A stretch of DNA of 64,000 nt from Nocardioides sp. L-11A (GTDB taxonomy: Bacteria > Actinomycetota > Actinomycetes > Propionibacteriales > Nocardioidaceae). The translations under genes and the position numbers were made by a program. How positions within the stretch are numbered: position 1 is the first letter of the stretch; each line of letters starts with the position of its first letter. Where the stretch lies: contig CP124680.1 of the NCBI GenBank assembly GCA_029961745.1, forward strand, positions 1,984,001 to 2,048,000. The letters run 5' to 3'. Below, in pieces: positions 25,165 to 34,337 of this stretch. The notes under the pieces are model-generated. The model did no database searches. It was not told where the DNA came from and saw only the letters and a list, made by a program, of their open reading frames with translations.

Positions 25165-25722
25165 ATGAGCCACGACATCACCCTCGCCGCGAGGGCCGAC
25201 GGTCAGGACTGGGACGACGTCATCGACGCCCTCGAACGGGCCGCGCTCGCCGACGTCGCACTCTCGCCCGAGCGCCGGGCCGTGTTGGTGGGGGTGCTGG
25301 ATCGGATCGAGTCTCGCGTCGCGGGCCTGCTCGGGGGCTGGGAGCGTTTCGCGCCGAGCGGCGACGGCATCGTCGCCGGCACGCTCAGCGCGGCGGAGGG
25401 CGGGGTCCGGCTGAGCCTGCACGACGACAGCGCGTTCGTGTCCTTCCCCGACGCGGAGCAGGAGGACCCCGACGCCTTCCACACCGCGGTCGCCGCAGTG
25501 GTGCGCATCGTCGGTGAGGAGACCGGGTACGACGCGTACGACCCCCGGACCGGCGAAGACTTCGACACCACCTTCGCCGATGCCGGCCGACTGGATCTCA
25601 CCGGGTCGCTCCGTCCCACCGAGGAGTCGGAGTCCGCGCCGCGCGTGGACGTCGCACGTGCCGTCGTGTTCGGGATCGGCGCGGCGATGGTCGGCGTGCT
25701 GGTCCTGCTGCTGCTCCGCTGA
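25165..25722 (+). CDS. Hypothetical protein with C-terminal membrane anchor
   Basis: A 185-residue protein I do not recognise. The first 160 residues are acidic and soluble, with no cysteines. The last 18 (VVFGIGAAMVGVLVLLLLR) form a single hydrophobic helix, so it looks tail-anchored with the main domain in the cytoplasm. A weak GAGGATG-like site precedes the ATG at 25165. It lies between the tRNA genes and a convergent minus-strand hypothetical gene with no spacing (stop 25722, next gene end 25723). Function unknown. Confidence 0.65.
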   Translation: MSHDITLAARADGQDWDDVIDALERAALADVALSPERRAVLVGVLDRIESRVAGLLGGWERFAPSGDGIVAGTLSAAEGGVRLSLHDDSAFVSFPDAEQEDPDAFHTAVAAVVRIVGEETGYDAYDPRTGEDFDTTFADAGRLDLTGSLRPTEESESAPRVDVARAVVFGIGAAMVGVLVLLLLR

Positions 25723-26178
25723 TCAGCCTGCGTCGGTGTCCCGGTGCGCCGCCGCGCTCTTCCTCGCCGCACGTGTCCTCGGCGGCGTCGGCTCGGTGCC
25801 AACGATCGCGAACACCGGGGCGGTGACCTTCTCCAGGGCGGCCACAGCCTCGGCGTGCCGCTCGGCGAGCGTGGCGACGACACCGGCCAGCTCGGCCTGC
25901 GCCTCGGCGAGGGTGTGGACGGTGTCGGCCAGCTCGCGCTGGCGGACGATGAAGTCCTGCAGCGGCTGGGCGGTGGAGCCGGCGAGGCTGGTGACCGCAC
26001 CCGCCATCCCCGCGACGGCGCCGGCGAGCTCGCCGACCTGCTGGGCGAGCTCGTCGGGCCGGGTGACGCCGGTGACCGCGGTGTCGCGGACGCCCCGCAG
26101 GACGTCGGTCGTGACCTTGAGCGCCACCTGCTGGGACTTGATCAGCAGGTCCAGGGGAGTGAGGGGAGCGTCCGCCAT
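25723..26178 (-). CDS. Hypothetical helical (phasin-like) protein
   Basis: 151 residues, almost entirely helical and alanine-rich with heptad-like hydrophobic spacing from about residue 10 to 125. A short basic tail follows (RTRAARKSAAAHR). There are no cysteines and no signal peptide. The pattern resembles phasins or other amphipathic coiled-coil proteins, but that is only a similarity of composition; no polyhydroxyalkanoate genes are nearby. ATG 26178 is preferred over an upstream in-frame ATG at 26238 because the added residues are low-complexity and lack a binding site. Confidence 0.6.
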   Translation of the reverse strand: MADAPLTPLDLLIKSQQVALKVTTDVLRGVRDTAVTGVTRPDELAQQVGELAGAVAGMAGAVTSLAGSTAQPLQDFIVRQRELADTVHTLAEAQAELAGVVATLAERHAEAVAALEKVTAPVFAIVGTEPTPPRTRAARKSAAAHRDTDAG

Positions 26179-26274
26179 GAGGTCAGCGTGACAGAACCCG
26201 GCCCCGGAGGGACAGGTCCGTCCCGGGCCGGGTTCCACCGGCGAGGTTCCGTCGAGGTTCCGTCGAGCCCTCGC

Positions 26275-27558
26275 TCAGCGCTTGATCCTGACCGAGGCGG
26301 AGCGCACGGTGACGGTGACGTGGCCCGGGGCCCCGACCGTGACCTGGACCGAGAGCCGCTTGCGCCGGTCGGCCGGCCGGACCTTGTAGGCCCGCTTCTT
26401 GCCGGCCTTGCCCTTGACGGGCTTGCCGTTGCGCAGCCACCGGTAGGTCACCGTGGCCGGGGTGGGCGACCAGACCCCGGACGTCGCCTTGAGCTTCTTG
26501 CCGACGACCTTCTTGCCCTTGAGCCCGGGCTTGGCCTGCAGCGTGAACGACCGCGGCCCCGGATCGAGCGCGGCGATCGACCAGTGCGGCTCGGAGCCGC
26601 CGGGGGCGATGGCTCGGAAGGTCGGGGCGGCGCAGGCCGGACCGATGTCGGCCATCACGACCAGGCCGTCCGAGTCGCCGAGCACGAGGGAGTTGTCCGG
26701 TCCCCAGCTGGGGGAGTTGATCCGTGCGTCGTCGTTGGTCGCGCACAGGTAGGAGGGGTCGGCCAGCGCGCCGATCGTGGCGCTGCTCGGATTGCCGGTC
26801 ACGGCCGCGATCTGCAGGTGCGTGGTGGCGCCGTAGCTGCGCACGATGGCGAGACGGGTGCCGTCGCGCGAGATCTCGCCGTCGCTCAGGTCCTGATAGC
26901 CAGAGCCGGCGACGTCCTCGTCGTCGTACCAGTGCTGCGGGGCGCCGCCGAGGTCCTGCAGCATCACGTTCGACCCGTAGCCTCCGTGAGTCATCAGCCG
27001 ACCGTTGCCGACCCAGGACGGGTCGGAGTAGTAGTTCAGTCCGATCTGGCTGGGGCTGAGGGCGCCGGCGTCGGTGACGCCGGTGACGGAGCGCGCGCCG
27101 CAGCTGGCGCCGATCGGACAGCTGTAGGAGACCATGCTGTAGGCGATGCGTCGGCCGTCGGGCGAGATGGCGACATCGACCGGGGGGCCGTCGGTGGGAT
27201 GGCTCACCGAGTTCATCAGCGGCGGCGGGTCCATGCGATTCAGGATCTGGCCGTTCTGTCGCATCTGCACGATCGTCAGGCCATGTCCGGCCGCGATGAT
27301 CCCGGCGTCCGACATCGACGGCGACAGGTACGGCGTCGCGAACGTTCCGTCTGTGGTCACCTGATACAGGCCGGTCCCATCGGGCCGGACCAGCCAGACG
27401 TTGTAGTCCTTGACGAAGACGATCGTCCCGGCGGCGGCCGCGCGTGCGGCGCCGTTGGCGGCGGAGACACCGGCACCGGGTGCCAGGGTGATCAGCGCCG
27501 CCACCATCGCCAGCACCACCGTCGAGGACGCGCGCCGCGCCCACATCGTCCACTTCAT
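26275..27558 (-). CDS. Secreted beta-propeller protein with C-terminal Ig-like domain
   Basis: 427 residues with an N-terminal signal peptide (MKWTMWARR, then a hydrophobic stretch ending AGVSAA). The middle section has repeated blades of the TolB/PD40 type (for example IVFVKDYNVWLVRPDG, DVAISPDGRRIAYS, DGEISRDGTRLAIV). The last 80 residues are a Lys/Arg-rich beta-sandwich (GKKVVGKKLKATSGVWSPTP and TYRWLRNGKPVKGK) of a kind often found at the end of secreted actinobacterial proteins. It probably acts outside the cell in binding proteins or polysaccharides. No partner is visible; the flanking genes are unrelated. Confidence 0.75.
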   Translation of the reverse strand: MKWTMWARRASSTVVLAMVAALITLAPGAGVSAANGAARAAAAGTIVFVKDYNVWLVRPDGTGLYQVTTDGTFATPYLSPSMSDAGIIAAGHGLTIVQMRQNGQILNRMDPPPLMNSVSHPTDGPPVDVAISPDGRRIAYSMVSYSCPIGASCGARSVTGVTDAGALSPSQIGLNYYSDPSWVGNGRLMTHGGYGSNVMLQDLGGAPQHWYDDEDVAGSGYQDLSDGEISRDGTRLAIVRSYGATTHLQIAAVTGNPSSATIGALADPSYLCATNDDARINSPSWGPDNSLVLGDSDGLVVMADIGPACAAPTFRAIAPGGSEPHWSIAALDPGPRSFTLQAKPGLKGKKVVGKKLKATSGVWSPTPATVTYRWLRNGKPVKGKAGKKRAYKVRPADRRKRLSVQVTVGAPGHVTVTVRSASVRIKR

Positions 27559-27745
27559 CCTGCGACCACTCCTCGTCTCGATCCTCCGGAAGTCCCCACT
27601 CTTGCCCGAGTCGCCGACTCGCCGCGTCGTCCGTAGGTCGACGACCACGTCCGACCTCCGGACGACACGCATCCGAGGTCCGGGGCGGACCGTGATGTCC
27701 GATTTCCGCGAGAGAGTGTCGGTGGCGACGGGCAGGATGGACGGC

Positions 27746-29242
27746 ATGGAGAGCACGGCGACCACCTCGGACCGACTCGACTTCACGCACTGCTACTCGG
27801 CCGTGCAGTCGCGCGACCGTCGCTTCGACGGCGTCTTCTACACCGCGGTCCGCTCGACCGGCATCTACTGCCGTCCGTCGTGTCCGGCGCGGACACCCGC
27901 ATCCCGCAACGTCTCCTTCCATCGCACCGCCGCGGCCGCCCAGGCCGCCGGTTACCGCGCCTGCAAGCGCTGCCTGCCCGACGCGACGCCCGGCAGCCCG
28001 GAGTGGGATGTCGCCGCCACCGTCGCCGGTCGCGCGATGCGGCTGATCGCCGACGGCGTCGTCGACCGCGAGGGCGTGGAGGGGCTGGCGGCGCGGCTCG
28101 GCTACACCTCGCGCCACCTGGCGCGGCTGCTGACCAGCGAGCTCGGCGCCGGTCCGCTCGCGCTCGCCCGCACCCAGCGCGCGCAGACCGCCCGGGCGCT
28201 CGTCGAGAGCACGACGCTCAGCCTCGCCGACGTGGCGTTCGCGGCCGGGTTCTCCAGCGTGCGCCAGTTCAACGACACCATGCTCGAGGTCTACGACGCC
28301 GCCCCGAGCCGGCTGCGCGGACGCCGGTCGCCCGCGGGCGACCAGGTCCCGGGGGCGATCGACCTGCGGATCGCCGTACGCACGCCGTTCCGGGGCAGCG
28401 CCCTGCTCCGCTTCCTGGCCGACCGGGCGGTGCCCGGCGTCGAGGTCGCGCACGTCGGCGCCGACGGCGGCGGCTGGTACGCCCGCACTCTCGACCTCCC
28501 GCACGGACCGGGCGTCGCGCGGGTCGAGCTCGTCGACGTCGCGGATGCGGGGTCGTCGTACCTGCCCCTGCGGCTGGCGCTCGACGACCTGCGCGACACC
28601 ACGGCGGCCCTGGCCCGCATGCGCGCGCTGCTCGACGCCGATGCCGACCCGATGGCGGTCGACGCCCATCTCGCCGCGGATCCCGCGCTCGCCCCGCTCG
28701 TCGCGACGCGGCCGGGTCTGCGGGTGCCGGGGCATGTCGACGGCGCGGAGGTCGCCGTCCGCGCGGTCCTCGGCCAGCAGGTCACCGTCGTCGCCGCGCG
28801 CACCGCCGCCGCCCGGCTCGTCGCCGCCCACGGCCGGCCGGTGGCGACCGGGATCGACGGGCTCACCCATCTCTTCCCGGACGCCGCGACCGTCGCGGGG
28901 CTGGCGCCCGAGGAGTTCCGGATGCCCCGTGCCCGGGGGCGCGCCCTCGTCGGCCTCTGCGCCGCGATCGCCGCCGGCGAGGTGGTGCTCGACCGCGGCC
29001 CCGACCGCGCGGACGTACGACGCGGGCTGCTCGCGCTGCCCGGCATCGGCCCCTGGACGGCCGACTACATCGCACTGCGCGCGCTCGGTCACCCCGACGT
29101 GTGGCTGCCGACCGACGTCGGTGTGCGCAACGCCCTCACCCGTCTCGGTGAGGAGGCGAGCGACGTGGCGCGGTGGGCGCCCTGGCGCTCCTACGCCCTG
29201 CTCCACCTGTGGACGTCACTGTCCGAATCGCTGGAAGGATGA
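27746..29242 (+). CDS. Ada regulatory domain fused to 3-methyladenine DNA glycosylase II (AdaA-AlkA)
   Basis: A 498-residue fusion. Residues 12-80 are the Ada zinc domain, with cysteines C42, C46, C73 and C76 (YCRPSC and CKRC), which accepts methyl groups from phosphotriesters and switches the protein to an activator. About 85-185 hold an AraC-type helix-turn-helix pair (LAARLGYTSRHLARLL and SLADVAFAAGFSSVRQFND). The rest is AlkA: an N-terminal beta domain and a helix-hairpin-helix glycosylase (LPGIGPWTADYIALRAL) with the catalytic aspartate in LPTDVGV. It senses and removes alkylated bases. The start could also be ATG 27737. The ogt gene follows 7 bp downstream, so the two form an adaptive-response operon. 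Confidence 0.92.
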   Translation: MESTATTSDRLDFTHCYSAVQSRDRRFDGVFYTAVRSTGIYCRPSCPARTPASRNVSFHRTAAAAQAAGYRACKRCLPDATPGSPEWDVAATVAGRAMRLIADGVVDREGVEGLAARLGYTSRHLARLLTSELGAGPLALARTQRAQTARALVESTTLSLADVAFAAGFSSVRQFNDTMLEVYDAAPSRLRGRRSPAGDQVPGAIDLRIAVRTPFRGSALLRFLADRAVPGVEVAHVGADGGGWYARTLDLPHGPGVARVELVDVADAGSSYLPLRLALDDLRDTTAALARMRALLDADADPMAVDAHLAADPALAPLVATRPGLRVPGHVDGAEVAVRAVLGQQVTVVAARTAAARLVAAHGRPVATGIDGLTHLFPDAATVAGLAPEEFRMPRARGRALVGLCAAIAAGEVVLDRGPDRADVRRGLLALPGIGPWTADYIALRALGHPDVWLPTDVGVRNALTRLGEEASDVARWAPWRSYALLHLWTSLSESLEG

Positions 29243-29249
29243 GCTGACC

Positions 29250-29732
29250 ATGTGGACCGTCATCGAATCGCCCATCGGGCCGCTGCGGATCGTCGAGCAG
29301 GGTGGCGCGATCACCGCCATCGAGTTCTCGCCGTTCCGTGACGGCACCGGTCGCCCGCTCGGCGATCGCGTCGACGACGCGGCGGTCCTCGTCGCCGCTG
29401 CGGATCAGCTCGCGGAGTACTTCGCCGGCGACCGGACCGAGTTCGACCTGCCGCTCGCGCCGGTCGGGAGCCAGTGGCAGCGCTCGGTCTGGGCCCAGCT
29501 GCTGGCGATCGAGTACGGCGAGACCGCGTCGTACGGCCAGATCGCGCTCCGGCTCGGCAAGACCAACGCCGCCTCACGCGCGGTGGGGCTCGCCAACGGC
29601 GCCAACCCGATCCCGATCGTCATCCCGTGCCACCGGGTGATCGGCGCCAACGGCACGCTCACCGGCTACGCCGGCGGACTGGACCGCAAGCAGCTGCTGC
29701 TCGACCTCGAGCGCCAGGATGCTCTCTTCTGA
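29250..29732 (+). CDS. ogt: Methylated-DNA-[protein]-cysteine S-methyltransferase
   Basis: A 160-residue O6-alkylguanine-DNA alkyltransferase. The acceptor cysteine is C127 in the invariant IPCHRV motif. The helix-turn-helix region SYGQIALRLGKTNAASRAVG and the C-terminal GYAGGLDRK are present. It repairs O6-methylguanine by suicidal transfer to C127. It lies 7 bp after the Ada-AlkA gene and shares its promoter, which fits joint induction by alkylation damage. A long palindrome follows its stop (29766-29795). Confidence 0.95.
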   Translation: MWTVIESPIGPLRIVEQGGAITAIEFSPFRDGTGRPLGDRVDDAAVLVAAADQLAEYFAGDRTEFDLPLAPVGSQWQRSVWAQLLAIEYGETASYGQIALRLGKTNAASRAVGLANGANPIPIVIPCHRVIGANGTLTGYAGGLDRKQLLLDLERQDALF

Positions 29733-29765
29733 TCGACCCGTCGCATCTGTACAAGAAGAAGGCAC

Positions 29766-29795
29766 CGACCCGTCGCGTTCGAACGCGACGGGTCG
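29766..29795. terminator. 30-bp perfect palindrome between ogt and the IclR gene
   Basis: A perfect 15-bp inverted repeat (CGACCCGTCGCGTTC and its complement) between the convergent ends of ogt and the IclR-type gene, suited to terminate both. The same core recurs at 41402-41437. A half copy (ATCGACCCGTCGC, 29733-29745) just upstream could pair with the right arm instead, giving an alternative hairpin. There is no T run. Confidence 0.7.
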
Positions 29796-29803
29796 ATGGT
29801 TGC

Positions 29804-30526
29804 TCACTCAGCTGCGGCGCGGCGCAGCGACTCCGAGAGCCGCTCGGCGGCGGCGAGGACGGCAGGTGCGTGCATCCGGCCGGGCTGGCGGGAGAGCCGC
29901 TCGAGCGGACCGGACACCGACACCGCGGCGATCACCTTGCCGCCGGGGGAGCGGACCGGCGCCGACACCGACGCGACGCCCTGCTCGCGCTCACCGACCG
30001 ACTGCGCCCAGCCACGGCGGCGGATCGCGGAGAGCTCGGCCGCTGAGAAGGCGGAGTTCTGCAGACCGCGGTGGATCCGCTCGGGGTCGTCCCAGGCGAG
30101 CAGCACCTGCGCGGCCGAGCCGGCGCGCATGGTCAGCTGGGAGCCGATCGGGATCGTGTCGCGCAGGCCCGAGGGGCGTTCGGCGGCGGCGACGCACACC
30201 CGGTGGTCGCCCTGGCGCCGCCACAGCTGCGCGGACTCGCCGGTGATGTCGCGCAGCCGCGCGAGCACCGGGCCGGCGGTCGCGAGCAGGCGGTCCTCGC
30301 CGGCGGCGGCCGAGAGCTCGGCCAGGCGCGGGCCGAGCACGAAGCGGCCCTGCATGTCGCGGGCCACCAGGCGGTGGTGCTCCAAGGCGACCGCGAGGCG
30401 GTGCGCCGTCGGCCGGGCCAGGCCGGTGCCGGCCACGAGACCGGCCAAGGTGGCCGGGCCGGACTCCAGTGCGGTGAGCACCAGGGCTGCCTTGTCGAGT
30501 ACGCCGACGCCGCTCGAGTTGTCCAT
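29804..30526 (-). CDS. IclR-family regulator of leuCD (NdgR/LtbR type)
   Basis: 240 residues: an N-terminal winged helix ([28 protein letters not shown], about 27-54) and a C-terminal IclR effector domain ([22 protein letters not shown]). It is divergent from leuC. This is the standard place of the actinobacterial regulator known as NdgR in Streptomyces or LtbR in Corynebacterium, which controls leuCD and other amino acid genes. The gene name is inferred from that synteny. Start ATG 30526 gives the usual short N-terminus. A GGCA-N4-TGCC dyad adjoins the start. Confidence 0.87.
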   Translation of the reverse strand: MDNSSGVGVLDKAALVLTALESGPATLAGLVAGTGLARPTAHRLAVALEHHRLVARDMQGRFVLGPRLAELSAAAGEDRLLATAGPVLARLRDITGESAQLWRRQGDHRVCVAAAERPSGLRDTIPIGSQLTMRAGSAAQVLLAWDDPERIHRGLQNSAFSAAELSAIRRRGWAQSVGEREQGVASVSAPVRSPGGKVIAAVSVSGPLERLSRQPGRMHAPAVLAAAERLSESLRRAAAE

Positions 30527-30528
30527 AT

Positions 30529-30540
30529 GGCAATACTGCC
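30529..30540. promoter_or_regulatory. Dyad in the IclR-leuC divergent promoter
   Basis: GGCAATACTGCC, a 4-bp inverted repeat with 4 bases between, inside a short AT-rich stretch (CATATGGCAATACTGCC) right upstream of the IclR start. It is a plausible binding or -10 region for the divergent leu operon. The symmetry is short, so this is tentative. Confidence 0.4.
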
Positions 30541-30626
30541 GTCTCGGATCCTGGGATGCAAGAGTAGGCTCCATCACGGTCGGCGGCAGAGGTGCCGTCG
30601 AGGACCCGAACGAGGAGGAGCGAGTC

Positions 30627-32039
30627 ATGGGCAAGACCCTGGCGGAGAAGGTGTGGGACGAGCACGTCGTCCGTTCGACCCCGGGGGAGCCGGACCTCCT
30701 CTACATCGACCTCCACCTCATCCACGAGGTCACCAGCCCCCAGGCCTTCGACGGCCTGCGCCTCGCCGGCCGGCAGGTGCGCCGCCCCGACCTGACGCTG
30801 GCGACCGAGGACCACAACGTACCGACCCTCGACTGGGACAAGCCGATCGCCGACCCGGTCAGCAAGACCCAGGTCGACACGCTGCGCAAGAACGCCGAGG
30901 AGTTCGGCGTCCGGCTGCACCCGCTCGGCGACGTCGAGCAGGGCATCGTCCACGTCGTCGGCCCCCAGTTGGGCCTGACCCAGCCGGGCATGACCATCGT
31001 CTGCGGCGACTCGCACACCAGCACCCACGGCGCCTTCGGCTCGATCGCCTTCGGCATCGGTACGTCGGAGGTCGAGCACGTGCTCGCCACGCAGACCCTG
31101 CCCCAGGCCAAGCCGAAGACCATGGCCGTCACCGTCAACGGGTCGCTCCCCGCGGGTGTGACGTCCAAGGACCTGATCCTCTATGTCATCGCGCAGACCG
31201 GCACCGGTGGCGGCCAGGGCTATATCGTCGAGTACCGCGGCCAGGCCATCGAGGAACTCTCGATGGAGGGCCGGATGACGGTCTGCAATATGTCCATCGA
31301 GTGGGGCGCCAAGGCCGGTCTCATCGCGCCGGACCAGACCACCTTCGACTACATCGAGGGCAAGCCGGAGGCGCCCAAGGGCGCCGACTGGGACGCGGCC
31401 GTCGAGCACTGGAAGACCCTGGTCACCGACGCGGACGCCCAGTTCGACAAGGAGATCGTGATCGACGCGGCCGACGTCACGCCGTTCGTCACGTGGGGCA
31501 CCAACCCCGGCCAGGGCGTCCCGCTGGGCGCCAATGTCCCGAGTCCCGAGGACTTCGAGGAGGCCGCCGACAAGATCGCGACCGAGAAGGCGCTGGAGTA
31601 CATGGGCCTGCAGGCCGGTACGCCGATGCGCGAGGTCAAGGTCGACACGGTCTTCGTCGGCTCCTGCACCAACGGCCGCATCGAGGACCTGCGGCTCGCG
31701 GCCGAGATCATCAAGGGACACCACGTCGCCGAGGGCACCCGGCTGCTGGTCGTGCCCGGCTCGGTGCGGGTGCGCAACCAGGCCATCGAGGAGGGCCTCG
31801 ACAAGGTCTTCGTCGAGGCGGGCGCCGAGTGGCGCGGTGCGGGCTGCTCCATGTGCCTGGGCATGAATCCGGACACCCTGGCTCCGCAGGAGCGCAGCGC
31901 GTCGACATCCAACCGCAACTTCGAGGGTCGCCAGGGCAAGGGCGGCCGCACCCACCTGGTGTCCGTGCCCGTCGCCGCAGCGACAGCCGTGCGCGGCACC
32001 CTGTCCTCGCCCGCCGACCTCGTGCCGGCCACGGTCTGA
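30627..32039 (+). CDS. leuC: 3-isopropylmalate dehydratase large subunit
   Basis: LeuC with LeuD isomerises 2-isopropylmalate to 3-isopropylmalate in leucine synthesis. The 470-residue protein has the aconitase-family motifs: [21 protein letters not shown], and the [4Fe-4S] ligands in GSCTNGR and [14 protein letters not shown] 30627 has an excellent GAGGAGGAG site. It is divergent from the IclR-type regulator and followed by leuD after 60 bp that contain a short dispersed repeat. Confidence 0.97.
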   Translation: MGKTLAEKVWDEHVVRSTPGEPDLLYIDLHLIHEVTSPQAFDGLRLAGRQVRRPDLTLATEDHNVPTLDWDKPIADPVSKTQVDTLRKNAEEFGVRLHPLGDVEQGIVHVVGPQLGLTQPGMTIVCGDSHTSTHGAFGSIAFGIGTSEVEHVLATQTLPQAKPKTMAVTVNGSLPAGVTSKDLILYVIAQTGTGGGQGYIVEYRGQAIEELSMEGRMTVCNMSIEWGAKAGLIAPDQTTFDYIEGKPEAPKGADWDAAVEHWKTLVTDADAQFDKEIVIDAADVTPFVTWGTNPGQGVPLGANVPSPEDFEEAADKIATEKALEYMGLQAGTPMREVKVDTVFVGSCTNGRIEDLRLAAEIIKGHHVAEGTRLLVVPGSVRVRNQAIEEGLDKVFVEAGAEWRGAGCSMCLGMNPDTLAPQERSASTSNRNFEGRQGKGGRTHLVSVPVAAATAVRGTLSSPADLVPATV

Positions 32040-32085
32040 CGTCTCGATACGCCCTCGCCTTGCGGCGCGGGCTACTCGACGAGCA
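32040..32085. repeat. Short dispersed repeat between leuC and leuD
   Basis: The stretch GTCTCGATACGCCCTCG...GGGCTACTCGACGAGC is imperfectly symmetric (TCGA-TAC-GCCC against GGGC-TAC-TCGA). From memory it resembles an intergenic repeat common in Nocardioides-type genomes. It lies inside the leuCD operon, before the leuD ribosome binding site (AAGGAG). Only one copy is visible in this window. Confidence 0.45.
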
Positions 32086-32099
32086 AGAAGGAGAACGTC

Positions 32100-32699
32100 A
32101 TGGAGAAGTTCACCACCCACACCGGCGTCGGCGTCCCGCTGCGGCGCAGCAACGTCGACACCGACCAGATCATCCCGGCGGTCTACCTCAAGCGCGTGAC
32201 CCGTACGGGCTTCGAGGACGGCCTCTTCGCCGCCTGGCGCAACGATCCGGAGTTCGTCCTCAACAACGCCGCCTACAGCGCGGGATCCGTCCTCGTGGCG
32301 GGTCCCGACTTCGGCACCGGCTCGTCGCGCGAGCACGCCGTGTGGGCGCTGCAGAACTACGGATTCAAGGTGGTCCTGTCGCCCCGCTTCGCCGACATCT
32401 TCCGCGGCAACTCCGGCAAGGCCGGCCTGGTGGCCGGGCAGATCGACGAGAAGGTCGTCGAGCGGCTGTGGGTCTACCTCGAGGAGAACCCCGGCGGCCA
32501 GATCACGGTCGACCTCGAGAACAGGACCGTCACCACGCCGGGCGGTGAGGTCGAGGACTCCTTCGACATCGACGACTACACCCGCTGGCGGCTGCTCGAG
32601 GGACTCGACGACATCGGCATCACGCTCGGCCACGAGGCCGACATCGCGTCGTACGAGAGTGGCCGTCCGAGCTGGAAGCCGGTCACCCAGCACGCCTGA
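32100..32699 (+). CDS. leuD: 3-isopropylmalate dehydratase small subunit
   Basis: LeuD, 199 residues, forms the swivelling domain of isopropylmalate isomerase. It shows [15 protein letters not shown] near the N-terminus, the substrate-binding [17 protein letters not shown] segment (about 68-84), and [14 protein letters not shown]. Length fits LeuD. A GAAGGAGA site precedes the ATG. Last gene of the leuCD operon. Confidence 0.97.
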   Translation: MEKFTTHTGVGVPLRRSNVDTDQIIPAVYLKRVTRTGFEDGLFAAWRNDPEFVLNNAAYSAGSVLVAGPDFGTGSSREHAVWALQNYGFKVVLSPRFADIFRGNSGKAGLVAGQIDEKVVERLWVYLEENPGGQITVDLENRTVTTPGGEVEDSFDIDDYTRWRLLEGLDDIGITLGHEADIASYESGRPSWKPVTQHA

Positions 32700-32710
32700 A
32701 AACCGCTCTA

Positions 32711-32749
32711 CGACGGGCCGATTCGCGACATCCGCGGGTCGGCTCGTCG
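32711..32749. terminator. Hairpin downstream of leuD
   Basis: CGACGGGCCGA (32711-32721) pairs with TCGGCTCGTCG (32739-32749) with one mismatch across a 17-nt loop, starting 12 bp after the leuD stop. Probable terminator without a T run. The rest of the gap up to 32976 is AT-richer and should hold the hup promoter. Confidence 0.55.
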
Positions 32750-32976
32750 TCATTGCGGCATTCGCCCGCGATCGCCTGAGGGGGCCGAGGGGTGCGCTCG
32801 AGGCCCCGAATGGGCCGAAATACCGCCGAAATCACGAAAAAAGACGCAACAACTTCGGCGTGGTGATTGTGACTGTGCCTGGTAGTGCCTAGCGTTCCCA
32901 TGAAAGGACGGCTGGGCGAGGGCTCGGCCGCATCAGCCCAAGGGACGCCCAGCGCGGCGTTTCGGAAGGACAGGTA

Positions 32977-33564
32977 GTGAACAAGTCTCAGTTGATCGAC
33001 GCGCTGGCTGACCGGTTCGAGGGCAGCCGCAAGGACGCGGCTCATGCACTCGACGCGGTTCTCGACACGATCACCCGCCAGGTCGCGAAGGGCGAGAAGG
33101 TCGCCATCACCGGTTTCGGCTCGTTCGAGAAGGCCGTCCGCAACGCCCGTTGGGTCCGCAACCCGCAGACCGGCGAGCGTGTGAAGACCAAGAAGAAGGC
33201 CGTTCCGAAGTTCAGCGCCGGCGCTGACCTGAAGAACGTCGTCTCCGGTGCGAAGAAGCTCGCTCCGCTGCCGAAGCCGGCCAAGAAGGCCGCGGCACCG
33301 GCCAAGAAGGCCGCGACCACCGCCGCCAAGAAGGCCGCCGCGCCGGCAAAGAAGGCCGCCGCTGCTGCCAAGAAGGCTGCTCCCGCCAAGAAGGCGCCTG
33401 CCAAGAAGGCTCCGGCGAAGAAGGCGCCCGCCAAGAAGGCTGCTCCGGCGAAGAAGGCTCCGGCGAAGAAGGCGCCTGCCAAGAAGGCTCCGGCCAAGAA
33501 GGCCCCCGCCAAGAAGGCTCCGGCCAAGAAGGCTCCGGCCAAGAAGACCGCGAAGAAGGCCTGA
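32977..33564 (+). CDS. hupB: HU-family DNA-binding protein with histone-like tail
   Basis: The first 92 residues are a complete HU fold ([48 protein letters not shown]). The remaining 100 residues are an Ala/Lys/Pro tail built of KKAPA and KKAA units (about 95-195), like histone H1 and like mycobacterial HupB/Lsr2-era nucleoid proteins. It compacts the chromosome, and the tail adds non-specific DNA binding. The GTG at 32977 follows a GGAAGGA site. The repeat-rich 3' part (33274-33560) is prone to copy-number change. It ends before a strong hairpin. Confidence 0.95.
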   Translation: MNKSQLIDALADRFEGSRKDAAHALDAVLDTITRQVAKGEKVAITGFGSFEKAVRNARWVRNPQTGERVKTKKKAVPKFSAGADLKNVVSGAKKLAPLPKPAKKAAAPAKKAATTAAKKAAAPAKKAAAAAKKAAPAKKAPAKKAPAKKAPAKKAAPAKKAPAKKAPAKKAPAKKAPAKKAPAKKAPAKKTAKKA

Positions 33565-33586
33565 CGCCTGCTTCTCGGTCACCTCG

Positions 33587-33620
33587 AACGGGCCGTACTC
33601 CGCAAGGAGTACGGCCCGTT
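33587..33620. terminator. Bidirectional terminator between hup and cofC
   Basis: A perfect 15-bp stem (AACGGGCCGTACTCC and complement) with a GCAA tetraloop, placed 22 bp after the hup stop and 2 bp after the convergent cofC stop. Symmetry lets it end transcription from both sides. Confidence 0.8.
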
Positions 33621-33622
33621 CG

Positions 33623-34267
33623 TCATTGCGGGATCCGCCCGATCGCGTGCAGCACGTCGGTCGAGGAATCGCCCGTCCCGAGGGCGATGGCGGCGGCCAG
33701 GCCGGCGACGTCGTCGACGTCGCGCCGCAGGGTGAGCAGGTCCGCGGCCAGCGGCCGGGCCCCCGCCCCGGCATGGGCGGCGGCCGAGCCCGGTCCGAAG
33801 CGCGGGTCGAAGTCGGCGTACTGCGCGCAGTAGAGCGTCGTCCCGGTCCCGTCGGCATCGCCGACGAAGCACGGTCCCGGGTCCGAGGCCGCGTCGGTGA
33901 GCGCCGCAGCCAGGTCGGACGGGACGAGGGCCGGCAGGTCGCCGCAGAGGGCCGCGGGCCGCAGGTCCGGCCGCCGGGCCCGCAGGTACGCCGCCGCGTG
34001 CCGCAGTGCGGCATTCAGGCCGCCTCCCGGGTCCGGGCAGGTCGCGGCCCCCCGGGCGGCCAGCCGCGCCGCGAAGTCGGTGTCGTCGCTGACCACCAGC
34101 ACCCCCGCCACGCCATCGGTCCGCAGGCAGGCGTCGACCACGTCGACGGCGAAGGCGGCGGCCAGCAGGGCCCGGTGTGGGTCGCTCAGGGTCGCGAGCC
34201 GGGACTTGCCGGTGCCGGGGGACTTCACCGGCAGCAGCACCGCGAAGGGACCCGGGCGCGTGAACAC
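33623..34267 (-). CDS. cofC: 2-phospho-L-lactate guanylyltransferase (CofC/FbiD)
   Basis: CofC activates phospholactate (or phosphoenolpyruvate in mycobacteria) with GTP for coenzyme F420 synthesis. The 214-residue protein has the nucleotidyltransferase start [15 protein letters not shown] (10-24), VVSDDTDF and the GDLPAL metal segment. The product is small and soluble. The GTG at 34267 is the first start before the conserved domain; the longer frame upstream is antisense to plsC. The other F420 genes (fbiA, fbiB, fbiC) are not here. It is divergent from plsC. Confidence 0.88.
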   Translation of the reverse strand: MFTRPGPFAVLLPVKSPGTGKSRLATLSDPHRALLAAAFAVDVVDACLRTDGVAGVLVVSDDTDFAARLAARGAATCPDPGGGLNAALRHAAAYLRARRPDLRPAALCGDLPALVPSDLAAALTDAASDPGPCFVGDADGTGTTLYCAQYADFDPRFGPGSAAAHAGAGARPLAADLLTLRRDVDDVAGLAAAIALGTGDSSTDVLHAIGRIPQ

Positions 34268-34337
34268 CCCCGAATCCTCGCAGGGCCCGCGCGGACGTCG
34301 TCGTCGTGCCCCGGGGCGACCGGTAGCCTGCATTCTC

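Noticed and set aside
26183..29206. A 1,007-residue minus-strand frame spanning the Ada-AlkA gene and the propeller gene
   Set aside because: It runs through two unrelated genes in different frames and shows only biased composition.
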